A stretch of 64,000 bases of DNA, taken from assembly GCF_003987045.1 (NCBI RefSeq), contig NZ_PIPZ01000001.1, positions 248,001 to 312,000 on the forward strand, in the 5' to 3' direction. The notes under the pieces were generated by a model that had not been told where the DNA came from, did no database searches, and worked only from the letters and a program-made list of their open reading frames with translations. Every line of letters begins with the position of its first letter. Within the stretch, counting starts at the first letter, position 1. Positions 54,203 through 63,917 of the stretch are shown here, one piece after another. The DNA is from Pseudidiomarina marina. GTDB lineage: Bacteria; Pseudomonadota; Gammaproteobacteria; Enterobacterales; Alteromonadaceae. A program made the translations under genes and the position numbers.

Positions 54203-55160
54203 TACGAAGAGTTATCCGGCGCTTCGTATTGAACAACCGGGCTTGCTGACAACGTTGCAAGATTGGGGGCGGTTTGGTCATTTATCACAAGGTATCACTC
54301 GCGGTGGACCCATCGATGAGCGTGCGTTTTTGTGGGCTAATAAATTGCTCGGTAATGCTGCATCAGCAGCACAACTGGAAATCACACTGGGTGGATTAAG
54401 TGTGACTGCGCTAAGCACGAGTTACTGGGTGGTCTGCGGCGCACCAGTGAAACTAACGAAGAACCAACAGCCGATTGCAACTTGGGAAGTTTTTCGTGTT
54501 AACGCAGGCGATCAAGTACGTATCGATGCGCCTGAACGAGGGCTGCGTAGTTATCTTGCGGTGGCAGGTGGTTTTTTCGCTACGCCAACTTTTGGCTCAG
54601 TTGCTACGGTGATGCGAGATGGGCTAGGGGGGCTGCGCGGTAACGGCAAGCCATTGCAAAGCGGCGATGAACTGGATGCTGGATATTATGAGTTGACGCA
54701 GCCGGTACCTTACCGACGCCCTCAACATGATTTAATTCCACGGATATCGAGTACCACAGAGCTGCGCATTCCAATTATACCGATGGCTCAATATGCCCAA
54801 TTTGAGCTACAAGCGCAGCAAAGTTTAGTAAAGCAATCGCTACAAGTTACGGCAAAGCAAGATCGTATGGGGGTGCGCTTACAGGGCAATCAACCGATAG
54901 CGTGGACACGGCCGCAAATCATCTCGGAGCCATTGCCGCTCGGTGCAATTCAAATACCACCGGATGGACAGCCTATTGTCATGCTAAATGACTGCCAAAC
55001 CCTTGGCGGATACCCCAAAATAGGCGTGGTGAGCTGGTCTGGGCGGATGGCGCTAGCGCAAGCAACAGCGGGAACGGCATTACGTTTTGAAATCACCTCG
55101 TTAGAACAAGCTCAAGCTGAAATAAAACAGGCCTATCGATTCTTCAACCTCAATCTATAG
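54192..55160 (+). CDS. pxpC: 5-oxoprolinase subunit PxpC
   Basis: 322 residues, of the AHS2/allophanate hydrolase subunit 2 type. LRIEQPGLLTTLQDWGRFGH opens the domain, with GITRGGPIDERAFLWANKLLGN, RSYLAVAGGF and a late QTLGGYPKIGVV. Two Met codons at 54192 and 54195 follow GAGGAG; either could start. A TTG extension to 54153 lies inside pxpB and is not favoured. Forms the PxpBC complex. Confidence 0.92.
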   Translation: MMTNTKSYPALRIEQPGLLTTLQDWGRFGHLSQGITRGGPIDERAFLWANKLLGNAASAAQLEITLGGLSVTALSTSYWVVCGAPVKLTKNQQPIATWEVFRVNAGDQVRIDAPERGLRSYLAVAGGFFATPTFGSVATVMRDGLGGLRGNGKPLQSGDELDAGYYELTQPVPYRRPQHDLIPRISSTTELRIPIIPMAQYAQFELQAQQSLVKQSLQVTAKQDRMGVRLQGNQPIAWTRPQIISEPLPLGAIQIPPDGQPIVMLNDCQTLGGYPKIGVVSWSGRMALAQATAGTALRFEITSLEQAQAEIKQAYRFFNLNL

Positions 55161-55232
55161 GTCTTGCGCAGGTGCCGATAAACTGCGATCATAACGGTCA
55201 TTTTTCGAATTAGCATCGGAGTAAAGTAATTC

Positions 55233-56906
55233 ATGGCCGCAGATATGGCAGCGAACGCGCCTCGTAGTAATTTTATCCGCCAAATTATCGACCAAGATCT
55301 GGCTTCAGGAAAGCATCAGAGCGTTCATACGCGCTTCCCACCTGAACCAAATGGATTCCTGCATATTGGTCACGCTAAGTCGATTGTGCTGAATTTCGGC
55401 ATCGCGGAAGACTATAAGGGCAGCTGTAACCTGCGCTTTGATGATACCAACCCACTGAAAGAGAAAGTGGATTACGTCAATTCGATTCAAGAAGACGTGA
55501 AATGGCTTGGCTATACGTGGGAAGGTAAACCACGTTATTCATCAGATTATTTTGAGCTGTTGCATGGCTTCGCTGTAGAACTCATTGAAAAGGGCTTGGC
55601 GTACTGTGATTTTTCGTCACAAGAGCAAATGCGTGAAATGCGCGGTACCTTGAAAGAGCCAGGTAGCAACAGCCCATATCGCGATACATCGGTTGAAGAA
55701 AACTTAACGATTTTTGCGGATATGACAGCCGGCAAATATCAAGAAGGTGAAGTTTGTTTGCGCGCCAAAATTGATATGAGCTCGCCATTTATGTGTATGC
55801 GCGACCCAGTAATCTATCGTGTCCGCTTTGCGCATCATCACCAAACGGGTGACAAGTGGTGTGTGTATCCAATGTACGATTTCACGCACTGTATTTCGGA
55901 TGCCATTGAGGGCATTACGCACTCGCTATGTACCTTAGAATTTCAAGACAACCGTCGTTTGTATGACTGGGTACTGGACAACATCAGTATTGATTGTCAT
56001 CCGCAACAGATTGAGTTTTCGCGCTTAAACCTTCAGTACACGGTCATGAGTAAGCGTAAGCTGAACTTATTAGTGGAAGAGGGCAAAGTGAGTGGCTGGG
56101 ATGACCCACGTATGCCAACTATTGCGGGAATGCGCCGCCGTGGCTATACACCAGGTTCAATTCGCGAGTTCTGCCACCGCATCGGGGTTACCAAAATGGA
56201 TAACCAGGTTGAGATGAGTATGCTTGAAGCTTGTATTCGTGATGAATTGAACCAAAGCGCACCACGAGCAATGGCGGTTATCGATCCGGTTCGCTTGGTA
56301 ATCGAAAATTATCCAGAAACTCATGAAGAGCAGTTAAATGCGCCGAATCATCCTAACGACGACAGCATGGGCATGCGTCAAGTGCCATTCGCGCGTGAAA
56401 TTCTAATTGAGCGTGAAGATTTTCGTGAGGAAGCGAACAAAAAATACAAACGCTTGGTGTTAGGTAAGGAAGTTCGCCTGCGTAACGCTTATGTCATCAA
56501 GGCTGAGCGTGTTGAGAAGGATGCGGAAGGTCATATCACCACCATCTATTGTACCTATGATCCGGAGACCTTGGGTCAAGATCCGGCTGACGGGCGCAAA
56601 GTCAAAGGTGTGATTCACTGGGTTGCGGCAGCACATGCACTACCGTGTGAATTCCGTTTATATGACCGTTTGTTCCAAGTACCAAACCCAGGTGCTGAAG
56701 AAGACTTTTTCAGTACGTTGAATCCTGAATCACTGGTTGTGAAACATGGCTTTGTTGAGCCAAGCCTAGCTAACGCTGAAGCGACGAAAGCTTATCAGTT
56801 CGAGCGTATTGGTTATTTCTGCGCCGATAGTAAAGACAGTCAAGCAGGTAAGCTCGTTTTTAACCAGACGGTTGGATTGCGTGATACTTGGAGTGATAGT
56901 GAGTAA
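55233..56906 (+). CDS. glnS: Glutaminyl-tRNA synthetase GlnS
   Basis: 557 residues (554 in E. coli). Class I synthetase motif HIGHAKS at residues about 43-49 after [10 protein letters not shown], and MSKRKLN near 275 (KMSKS equivalent). The RFDDTNP segment binds substrate, and the C-terminal beta-barrel anticodon domain is complete. Its own promoter probably lies in the 72 bp behind pxpC. A bidirectional terminator separates it from the convergent fur gene. Confidence 0.98.
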   Translation: MAADMAANAPRSNFIRQIIDQDLASGKHQSVHTRFPPEPNGFLHIGHAKSIVLNFGIAEDYKGSCNLRFDDTNPLKEKVDYVNSIQEDVKWLGYTWEGKPRYSSDYFELLHGFAVELIEKGLAYCDFSSQEQMREMRGTLKEPGSNSPYRDTSVEENLTIFADMTAGKYQEGEVCLRAKIDMSSPFMCMRDPVIYRVRFAHHHQTGDKWCVYPMYDFTHCISDAIEGITHSLCTLEFQDNRRLYDWVLDNISIDCHPQQIEFSRLNLQYTVMSKRKLNLLVEEGKVSGWDDPRMPTIAGMRRRGYTPGSIREFCHRIGVTKMDNQVEMSMLEACIRDELNQSAPRAMAVIDPVRLVIENYPETHEEQLNAPNHPNDDSMGMRQVPFAREILIEREDFREEANKKYKRLVLGKEVRLRNAYVIKAERVEKDAEGHITTIYCTYDPETLGQDPADGRKVKGVIHWVAAAHALPCEFRLYDRLFQVPNPGAEEDFFSTLNPESLVVKHGFVEPSLANAEATKAYQFERIGYFCADSKDSQAGKLVFNQTVGLRDTWSDSE

Positions 56907-56929
56907 TAATCGCACTTGTTAGTAAGCAA

Positions 56930-56959
56930 TAAAAAACGCGACTTCGAGTCGCGTTTTTT
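56930..56959. terminator. Bidirectional terminator between glnS and fur
   Basis: AAAAAACGCGACT and AGTCGCGTTTTTT form a 13-bp perfect stem around TCG. The A- and T-runs on the two sides make it work for glnS on the plus strand and fur on the minus strand. Confidence 0.9.
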
Positions 56960-56980
56960 CTATCAAAATTCGAAATCAGT

Positions 56981-57430
56981 TTAGTCCATATCCGTATTTT
57001 GGTTATTTACACACGTATCAGGCGTTTTACACTCACCATAAAGATATAAACTGTGATTCGTTAGCTTAATATTGTTTGCTTCAGCCACTTGCAGTTGACG
57101 CTCTTCAATAACATCATCTTCAAACTCAAAGACATGGCCACAAGTTAAGCAAACCAGATGATCGTGGTGATCTTTCGCACTAAGCTCAAACACCGAGCGG
57201 CCACCTTCAAAGTGGTGACGACTTACAATACCGGCGTCATCAAATTGGTTAAGCACGCGGTATACCGTGGCTAAGCCAATTTCTTCGTTTTTTTCGAGCA
57301 AAATCTTGTAAACATCTTCAGCGCTAATGTGCTGGTTGTTTGGATTTTTTAAGATCTCTAAGATTTTTACTCGTGGAGACGTGACCTTCAGGCCAGCTTT
57401 TTTTAATTGTAATTCGTCTTTGTTGCTCAT
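56981..57430 (-). CDS. fur: Ferric uptake regulator Fur
   Basis: 149 residues. The winged helix TSPRVKILEIL to GLATVYRVLNQF is followed by HHFEGGRSVFEL, the metal sites HHDHLVCLTCG (Cys94, Cys97) and a second pair, Cys134 and Cys140. The second pair is spaced CX5C; in E. coli it is CX4C. Represses iron-uptake genes with Fe(II). Downstream of fldA with 38 nt between, as in E. coli, so it may be co-transcribed with it. Confidence 0.96.
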   Translation of the reverse strand: MSNKDELQLKKAGLKVTSPRVKILEILKNPNNQHISAEDVYKILLEKNEEIGLATVYRVLNQFDDAGIVSRHHFEGGRSVFELSAKDHHDHLVCLTCGHVFEFEDDVIEERQLQVAEANNIKLTNHSLYLYGECKTPDTCVNNQNTDMD

Positions 57431-57468
57431 GATTTCTTCGCTACTCGAGTTCGATTCGCTAATATTGC

Positions 57469-57993
57469 TTAGCCTAATTGATCTAAGCCCATTTCGTCAC
57501 GAATTTGTGCACACCATTTTTGTACACGCTCTTTCGTTAGCTCAGGCTGACGATCTTCATCAATACCTAAACCAACAAAGTGATTATCGTCAACCAATGC
57601 TCGCGATGCTTCAAATTCGTAACCATCGGTTGGCCAGTGACCAATAATAATTCCGCCACGTGCTTCCACGATATCACGAATGGTACCCATCGCATCTAAA
57701 AAGTATTCAGCGTAGTCTTCTTGGTCGCCACAGCCAAAAATTGCAATCAGCTTGTTATTAAAGTCAATTTCTTCCAGTTCAGGGAAAAAGTCATCCCAAT
57801 CACACTGGGCTTCACCGTAATACCAAGTTGGAATGCCAAACATGAGCAAATCATAAGAAGCGATGTCTTCTTTACTTGATTTTGCGATATCAAACACATC
57901 AATTAAATGTTTGCCCAATTCTTTTTGGATCATTTGCGCAACAGCTTCAGTGTTTCCAGTGTCGCTACCGAAAAATATACCTACACTTGCCAT
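57469..57993 (-). CDS. fldA: Flavodoxin FldA
   Basis: 174 residues, long-chain flavodoxin. The FMN phosphate loop GSDTGNTEAV is at residues 9-18, PTWYYGEAQCDWDDFF holds the flavin-stacking aromatic, and GCGDQEDYAEYF belongs to the second loop. It donates electrons to enzymes such as IspG/IspH and biotin synthase. It stands between a DUF2788 gene and fur. Confidence 0.96.
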   Translation of the reverse strand: MASVGIFFGSDTGNTEAVAQMIQKELGKHLIDVFDIAKSSKEDIASYDLLMFGIPTWYYGEAQCDWDDFFPELEEIDFNNKLIAIFGCGDQEDYAEYFLDAMGTIRDIVEARGGIIIGHWPTDGYEFEASRALVDDNHFVGLGIDEDRQPELTKERVQKWCAQIRDEMGLDQLG

Positions 57994-58018
57994 AGAGTCT
58001 TACTACCTGCTGTAAAAA

Positions 58019-58234
58019 TTAAAGACCTGCTTCCCAGAATGCTTGAATAATGCCTTTCGCAATAAAGCCAGCGCACCCTAAAAATAATACCAACCAAACA
58101 AACCAGCGCCCAAATTTTGGCACATCGCCTTTCTTCAGAACATCTTGAATAGCCAACCCAATTAGCACAAACAAAAATGCAATGGCAAAGTTCGTCCCTA
58201 AGGTTTCAATCAATTCATAATGTTCTGACAGCAT
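58019..58234 (-). CDS. DUF2788 small membrane protein
   Basis: 71 residues with two membrane helices (FAIAFLFVLIGLAIQDVL and FVWLVLFLGCAGFIAKGII) joined by a short basic loop, KKGDVPKFGRW. It fits DUF2788, a short Alteromonadales/Vibrio family found beside fldA. The function is unknown. It takes the place that ybfE holds in E. coli but is unrelated to it. Confidence 0.8.
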   Translation of the reverse strand: MLSEHYELIETLGTNFAIAFLFVLIGLAIQDVLKKGDVPKFGRWFVWLVLFLGCAGFIAKGIIQAFWEAGL

Positions 58235-58305
58235 AACAGCAACACCTGATGTTTGGTTGTATGAATAATTTCAAAAAAGAACGCAGAGTATAGCATGAAG
58301 GCCGC

Positions 58306-59088
58306 TTAGGTGCGAGAATGATTCTCAATAAACGCCCGCGCCAGTCGGTTGAAAATGCGTGGTTTTTCGGCATGCAGCCAATGTCCCGCGCCTTCAATAA
58401 TTTTCACCTCAACCTGACTAAATCGCGCTTTAATTTCATCAGCGTGTTCATTCATTAGGTAGTCTGAATCACCACCTTTAATGAACAAAATAGGGCCATC
58501 ATAGTTTCCGCTGCGCACAGCACCAGAAATTTCTTCATAGCAACTATCTAACGTTTCAAGATTAATACGCCACTGGTAACCCGTGTCGTCACGGCGTAAG
58601 TTTTTCAACAAGAATTGGCGTACACCTTTGGTATCGATATGTTGTGCAAGTTGCTTGTCAGCATCAGTACGACTGTTTACTTGACTCAGATCAAGCGCAC
58701 GCAATGCGTCTAAAATGTGACGATGTTTTGGATCATAAGCCACTGGCGAGATGTCAGCTGCAATCACACTGCGCGCTCTTTTAGGGTAAGTAAGAGCAAA
58801 TTCCATCGCGATCTTCCCGCCCATGGAGTGACCGACAATATGAGCAGAATCAATATCGAGCTCGTCAAGCGTTGCGGCAAGGTCATTGGCCATATCCGCG
58901 TAATTCATATGATCGCTGTGAAACGAATCCCCATGGTTTCGCGCATCAACCAGAATCACCTGATAATCTTCGCTCAAATCACGCCCCAGACCCTTGAGGT
59001 TATCTAAATCACCGAATAAGCCATGTAATAAAACCACGGGCTCGCCGCTACCTATCACTTCATAATTAAGAATCTGTGCTGTGCTCAT
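58306..59088 (-). CDS. ybfF: Alpha/beta-hydrolase, YbfF esterase
   Basis: 260 residues. The oxyanion segment LLHGLFGDLDNLKGLGRDLS, VDARNHGDSFHSDHMNY, nucleophile elbow GHSMGGKIAMEFAL (Ser near 107) and closing GAGHWLHAEKP (His) make a full Ser-Asp-His triad. YbfF is an acyl-CoA/esterase of broad specificity. Divergent from seqA, with the same position and orientation as in E. coli. Confidence 0.94.
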   Translation of the reverse strand: MSTAQILNYEVIGSGEPVVLLHGLFGDLDNLKGLGRDLSEDYQVILVDARNHGDSFHSDHMNYADMANDLAATLDELDIDSAHIVGHSMGGKIAMEFALTYPKRARSVIAADISPVAYDPKHRHILDALRALDLSQVNSRTDADKQLAQHIDTKGVRQFLLKNLRRDDTGYQWRINLETLDSCYEEISGAVRSGNYDGPILFIKGGDSDYLMNEHADEIKARFSQVEVKIIEGAGHWLHAEKPRIFNRLARAFIENHSRT

Positions 59089-59097
59089 GTTGAATTC

Positions 59098-59126
59098 CTG
59101 TACCCTAGCTGATGCTTGGGTATAAT
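59098..59126 (+). promoter_or_regulatory. Candidate sigma-70 promoter of seqA-pgm
   Basis: A perfect -10 TATAAT at 59121-59126 is preceded 17 nt upstream by CTGTAC, a weak -35. It would start transcription about 60 nt before the seqA ATG. The -10 is convincing; the -35 is not. Confidence 0.45.
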
Positions 59127-59193
59127 AGCGTGCAAAAGACGTGCCTTAAAGCACCATCCATATTTAATATAGCTAACGAGAAGCGATCGGCTA

Positions 59194-59730
59194 ATGACCA
59201 AACGCATTGAAATTGATGACGAATTATACCGCTATATTGCCAGCCATACCCAACATATTGGCGAGAGTGCATCGGCAATATTGCGTCGCTTATTGGGGTT
59301 AGGGCCGGCTGAGCAAGCTACCGGACAACCGGTGATTGCAATGCCTGAGACAACGGATACAACCGCCAATGCCAGCAATGAAGGACTTGGACGCCGCACC
59401 ATTTTTGATGTGATGACCCGTGCCGACCTCGCTGGTCAACGTAGCATTGTGGCTCGGTTTTTGTACATATTGAGCATGTTATATAAATGCCACAGTAAAA
59501 AGTTTGATGCAGTACTGCAAATTAGTGGACGCGATCGACAATATTTTGCAAAAACCGAAGCCGAGCTTGAAGCGTCAGGTACCAGTACGAATCCGAAGCA
59601 AATACCGGATGCGCCTTACTTTGTGGTGACCAACAATAACACGACGCGTAAGAAATCAATGTTAACCCAGGTGGCACTTGAACTGGGTTATTCGCAGGAA
59701 CACGCAGAAAAAATTAGGGACTTTTTATAA
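59194..59730 (+). CDS. seqA: Negative modulator of replication initiation SeqA
   Basis: 178 residues (181 in E. coli). The N-terminal oligomerisation domain has IEIDDELYRYIASHTQHIGESASAILRRLL, followed by a linker of about 40 residues and the C-terminal DNA-binding domain, RRTIFDVMTRADLAGQ to PYFVVTNNNTTRKKSML. It binds hemimethylated GATC sites and so implies Dam methylation. Overlaps pgm by one base. Confidence 0.96.
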   Translation: MTKRIEIDDELYRYIASHTQHIGESASAILRRLLGLGPAEQATGQPVIAMPETTDTTANASNEGLGRRTIFDVMTRADLAGQRSIVARFLYILSMLYKCHSKKFDAVLQISGRDRQYFAKTEAELEASGTSTNPKQIPDAPYFVVTNNNTTRKKSMLTQVALELGYSQEHAEKIRDFL

Positions 59731-61370
59731 TGGCTTTGCATCCTCGCGCCGGCCAACCGGCAGCAGCTGAAGATCTAACGAACATTGCACAACTCGTGAG
59801 TGCTTATTTTGTTAACGAAGTCGACCCAAGGAATCCCCAACAGCAAGTAAAATTCGGCACATCGGGTCACCGTGGTTGCGCCCTAACTCGTTCATTTAAC
59901 GAAGCCCATATACTTGCTATTAGCCAAGCTTTAGTAGCGTACCGTGAGGAGCAGGGCATCACAGGGCCACTGCTATTAGGACGCGACACCCATGCACTTT
60001 CCGAAGCGGCATATATGACAGCGCTTGAGGTGTTTATTGGCAATGGCATTGAAGTGCATATTCAAACAGACGATGGTTATACACCAACGCCGGTAATTAG
60101 CCATGCGATTTTACGCTATAACCGTGGCCGCACGAAAGACTTGTGCGATGGTGTGGTCATTACCCCGTCTCATAATCCACCAACGGATGGTGGCTTTAAA
60201 TACAATCCACCCCATGGCGGCCCAGCCGATACCGATGCGACAAAAACCATTGAAAAGTATGCCAATGCGTTGTTGTCTTCAGAGTTGATGGGCGTCAACG
60301 CTGTTTCCTACGCTGAAGCACGTGCGAGCAAGAAGCTCAAGCAGGTTGATTGGCGTAAAACTTACATTGAGAGCTTGCATGAAGTTATTGATATGCAAGC
60401 GATTGCTGATGCGAAGTTGCGAATTGGTGTCGATGCAATGGGCGGCGCGGGTGCTGGTTACTGGGCACTGATTGCTGAGCATTATGGTCTGAATATCGAA
60501 GTTCATCATGCGGACGTTGACGCTAGCTTCCGCTTCATGAGCTTGGATAAAGACGGCAAAATTCGCATGGATTGTTCGTCTCCGTATGCGATGGCGAGCT
60601 TATTAAAACTCAAAGACCAATATGATATTGCGGTAGGTAACGACCCTGATTACGACCGTCATGGTATTGTGACGCCTACGCATGGCCTAATGAACCCGAA
60701 TCATTATCTTGCCGTTGCCATCGATTATCTGTGTCAGCATCGCAGTTGGAAACCTGAGCTAGCGATTGGAAAAACACTCGTTTCTAGCGCCATGATTGAT
60801 CGCGTGGTTGCAAAGCACCAACGCCAATTGCGTGAGATGCCGGTTGGTTTCAAATGGTTTGCTCAAGAGCTGTTTGCGGGAACTACAGCCTTTGGTGGTG
60901 AGGAAAGTGCTGGTGCGAGTTTCCTCGACCGTGCAGGGCAAGCCTGGTCGACCGATAAAGACGGGATTATTCTTGCTTTATTAGCAGCGGAGATTTGCGC
61001 AAAAACCGGAAAGAATCCAAGCCAATATTATGATGAACTCTGTGCAGAGTATGGCACTGCATATTACAAGCGTATTGATGTAGCCTCGTCGACAGAAATG
61101 AATGCTGGCTTCGGCAATATTCGTGCTTATAAACTCAAATTGACTGAGTTAGCAGGTGATGCAGTGACGGCGATCACTACCAAAGCACCAGCGAACGATG
61201 CATTAATTGGTGGCGTGAAAGTGACCACGGCAAATGGCTGGTTTGCCGCACGTCCATCCGGTACTGAGCCAGTTTATAAGATTTATTGCGAAAGTTTTGT
61301 GAGTGCCGAGCATCTTGATGAGTTGGCCGAACAAGCTCAGCAGTTGGTTACCAGTTGGGTGCAAGCTTAA
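59730..61370 (+). CDS. pgm: Alpha-D-glucose phosphomutase Pgm
   Basis: 546 residues, as in E. coli. The catalytic phosphoserine loop is TPSHNPPTDGGFKYNPPHGG; FGTSGHRGCALTRSFNE opens the enzyme, the metal loop is GNDPDYDRHG, and the sugar loop is GGEESAGASF near residue 390. RPSGTEPVYKIYCE is the phosphate-binding end. It interconverts glucose-1- and glucose-6-phosphate. Overlaps seqA at the start and a convergent MFS gene by 4 bp at the end. Confidence 0.97.
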   Translation: MALHPRAGQPAAAEDLTNIAQLVSAYFVNEVDPRNPQQQVKFGTSGHRGCALTRSFNEAHILAISQALVAYREEQGITGPLLLGRDTHALSEAAYMTALEVFIGNGIEVHIQTDDGYTPTPVISHAILRYNRGRTKDLCDGVVITPSHNPPTDGGFKYNPPHGGPADTDATKTIEKYANALLSSELMGVNAVSYAEARASKKLKQVDWRKTYIESLHEVIDMQAIADAKLRIGVDAMGGAGAGYWALIAEHYGLNIEVHHADVDASFRFMSLDKDGKIRMDCSSPYAMASLLKLKDQYDIAVGNDPDYDRHGIVTPTHGLMNPNHYLAVAIDYLCQHRSWKPELAIGKTLVSSAMIDRVVAKHQRQLREMPVGFKWFAQELFAGTTAFGGEESAGASFLDRAGQAWSTDKDGIILALLAAEICAKTGKNPSQYYDELCAEYGTAYYKRIDVASSTEMNAGFGNIRAYKLKLTELAGDAVTAITTKAPANDALIGGVKVTTANGWFAARPSGTEPVYKIYCESFVSAEHLDELAEQAQQLVTSWVQA

Positions 61371-62683
61371 GTGCTTGCACCGCCAGACGGACGCTGATCA
61401 TTTTCCGGATCAGCGTCTAACTGCGCCTCTTGATATTCCTCATCTAACATTTCTTGTTCACTTGCCAATGTGGTGAGTAATTCATCAGACGTCTGCGTTG
61501 GCGCCAACATCGCGTATGCACTATGCGATTGGTCACCTGCTTTGGGTCGCTGGGTCACGCGATAGAGTGAGTAACCGCACACAATACTTGTTAACACCGT
61601 AATGAGTAAAAAGAAGTAATTTACCGCCCCAAACTGCATCAAGGCGGCTACCGATGGCGCGCCAATAATCGAGCCAATACCACCGACTTTGATGATGGCA
61701 CCCGTTGCGCCAACCATTTGGTCTTTTTCTAAAAAGTCATTGGTATGCGCCATGCCTAACGAATATAACGGTAATGCGCAGGCGCCGAACAAGCCAACGC
61801 ACAAGTAAATCAGCCAAGCTACGTTTGCATCTAATTGCGATAGCACGAACGCCATAATTGCTGCAGAACCAGCACAAAAGGCCATGACAATGCGACGGTC
61901 AATGCGGTCAGAGAGAAGCCCGATAGGGGCTTGAGCGAGCATTCCGCCGAGTATGAATGCTGCCATAAATAATGAAACTTGCGCCACCGATAGCCCAATG
62001 TAAGTTGCGTACATGGGGCCAATACCATAAAACATGGCGTAACAGGCCTGCATGATAAATGCGTTAACCATACCCAGAGGAACGAGTTTTAGAAGACTGC
62101 GAATAGCGACTTTGCGTGGTTCATGCGAAGTGGGTTCAACGGTTACACTAACTAATATCGGAATAAGAGATAGATTTATTAGTAATGCAACCAGTGCGAA
62201 TGCGATAAATCCTGCCGGGTCGGTGATACCAAGAATAAGCTGACCGGCAACTAAGCCACCATAAATAAGTACGAGGTAAACCGAAAGTAGGGTACCGCGA
62301 TTCTTGTTATCGGCCATGGTATTTAGCCAGCTCTCAACAATCACGAAGATTGCCGAGATAGCAAAACCGGTTAGAAAACGCATGACAAACCATACGATGG
62401 GGTCAATCCAGATGGCCTGAATCAATATCGATGCCGCAGCCAATGCCGCAAGCCCCCCAAAGGCGCGGATATATCCAACACGGCGAATATCTTTTGGTGC
62501 GCGGGTGGTGCCGAACAAAAAGCCAATGAAATACGCCGACATGATGATACCGGTGGTGAGCGTACCAAAGTTTTCAATAGTGGCACGTAAGCTCAAGAGC
62601 GTGCTGGTCATGCCGGTGCATATGCCAATAAGCGTGATACTCGTCAGCAGTGAGCTGATGGCGCGCAATTGTTGCTTAAGCAT
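61367..62683 (-). CDS. MFS transporter, YcaD-like
   Basis: 438 residues with about 12 membrane helices. A conserved first half has GTTRAPKDIRRVGYIRAFGGLAALA and RFLTGFAISAIFVIVESWLN, of the YcaD/CynX-type MFS subgroup. The second half has GLLSDRIDRRIVMAF, the MFS A-like loop. A charged C-terminal tail (EEEY/DADPENDQ) follows. Substrate unknown. Convergent with pgm, sharing TTAA of both stops. Confidence 0.85.
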   Translation of the reverse strand: MLKQQLRAISSLLTSITLIGICTGMTSTLLSLRATIENFGTLTTGIIMSAYFIGFLFGTTRAPKDIRRVGYIRAFGGLAALAAASILIQAIWIDPIVWFVMRFLTGFAISAIFVIVESWLNTMADNKNRGTLLSVYLVLIYGGLVAGQLILGITDPAGFIAFALVALLINLSLIPILVSVTVEPTSHEPRKVAIRSLLKLVPLGMVNAFIMQACYAMFYGIGPMYATYIGLSVAQVSLFMAAFILGGMLAQAPIGLLSDRIDRRIVMAFCAGSAAIMAFVLSQLDANVAWLIYLCVGLFGACALPLYSLGMAHTNDFLEKDQMVGATGAIIKVGGIGSIIGAPSVAALMQFGAVNYFFLLITVLTSIVCGYSLYRVTQRPKAGDQSHSAYAMLAPTQTSDELLTTLASEQEMLDEEYQEAQLDADPENDQRPSGGAST

Positions 62684-62837
62684 GAGGCATTCCTTGACTT
62701 GGTTTCGGTGTTTTTATTGGGCAAGTTTATCACGTTGGTAAATTTTCGGAAACGTCAAGAGGTTATCCACAGCTTGTTACTTGCGAGCAAGCATAGGGCT
62801 GTTTATGATGAGCACAAGATGTTGTGATGAGGTAGCT

Positions 62838-63917
62838 ATGCGAACCCTAAAAATCGCCTTAATTGGATTCTTTTTAATCAGCTTTAACCTGCTGACACCG
62901 CTACGGACGGGGCATGCAGCAGTGGAGGTGAAGCAGCTTTATCAGGCTCGTGTAGCCGTAGAAAGCCAAACCGCTAGCGAACGTAACGAAGCTTTGCGCA
63001 CTGCGCTAACGAATACATTGTTGAAAGTTTCCGGTGATGATGCGGTTCTTGAGCATGAATCGGTGCAATTAGCATTGCAAAATGTGCGTAATTTTGTGGT
63101 TCAATACGGTTATCAACAAGAAGCTGAAGAATTGCTGTTATGGGTTCAGTTTGACCAGCCACAAATCGATCGTGTAATTCAGCAGGCCGACTCCGGTGTA
63201 TGGAGCAGTCGACGCCCAGAGTTATTATTTTGGGTAGTGGCGGAAGATGAGAATTTACAGCGCCAAATATTAGGTGGCGGTGACGATTGGCCGGTAATCA
63301 ATGAACTTAAAACGGCGGCAGAAACACGTGGACTGCCGGTTAAATTACCGTTACTCGATTTAAACGATTCAATGAGTCTTTCTGTCGTTGATTTGTGGGC
63401 GCGATTTGAAGATCGCATCGCCTTTGCTAGCAGTCGTTATGATACCGACGGGGTAGTAGTCGCTCGCATGTATCAAGCTGATAGTGCCGTCACCGACGAT
63501 GACTGGATGCTCGATTGGACATTAGTGTTGGGTGGTATTCGCTGGCGCGGCGAAGTGACCGCAATGCAGCCAGAACAGCTAGGAAGCATGTTGGTTGCAG
63601 ATGTTACGCAACAATTATCACAGCGCTTTCGCATCGGTAGCAATGCAGAGATGGCGGGAACATGGCGGATAAAAGTGCGCGAGCTTAGCCAATTCATGGA
63701 TGTATTAAAAGCAGAAAAGTTATTGCTTGAACTACCTTCAGTCAATCGTGTTCAGCTTATTCAATACGGCGAGCATGAAGCCGAGTTTGAATTGTTTATC
63801 CAAACAGATGTAGCCCAAATCATGCAGGCCATCGACTTAAGTAAACCGTTTACAGCGGTAAACCCAGATCGTCGCTCTGAGTTTGAAATGCCAATATATC
63901 GTTGGAGCCAATCTTGA
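62838..63917 (+). CDS. DUF2066 exported protein
   Basis: 359 residues from the ATG at 62838, which has GAGG 6 nt upstream; a TTG 19 codons earlier lacks such a site. A signal peptide (ALIGFFLISFNLLTPLRTGHA) precedes VEVKQLYQARVAVESQTASERNEALRTAL, typical of DUF2066 proteins that are often encoded just before hda. Role unknown. Its stop is overlapped by the hda start as TTGA. Confidence 0.85.
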   Translation: MRTLKIALIGFFLISFNLLTPLRTGHAAVEVKQLYQARVAVESQTASERNEALRTALTNTLLKVSGDDAVLEHESVQLALQNVRNFVVQYGYQQEAEELLLWVQFDQPQIDRVIQQADSGVWSSRRPELLFWVVAEDENLQRQILGGGDDWPVINELKTAAETRGLPVKLPLLDLNDSMSLSVVDLWARFEDRIAFASSRYDTDGVVVARMYQADSAVTDDDWMLDWTLVLGGIRWRGEVTAMQPEQLGSMLVADVTQQLSQRFRIGSNAEMAGTWRIKVRELSQFMDVLKAEKLLLELPSVNRVQLIQYGEHEAEFELFIQTDVAQIMQAIDLSKPFTAVNPDRRSEFEMPIYRWSQS

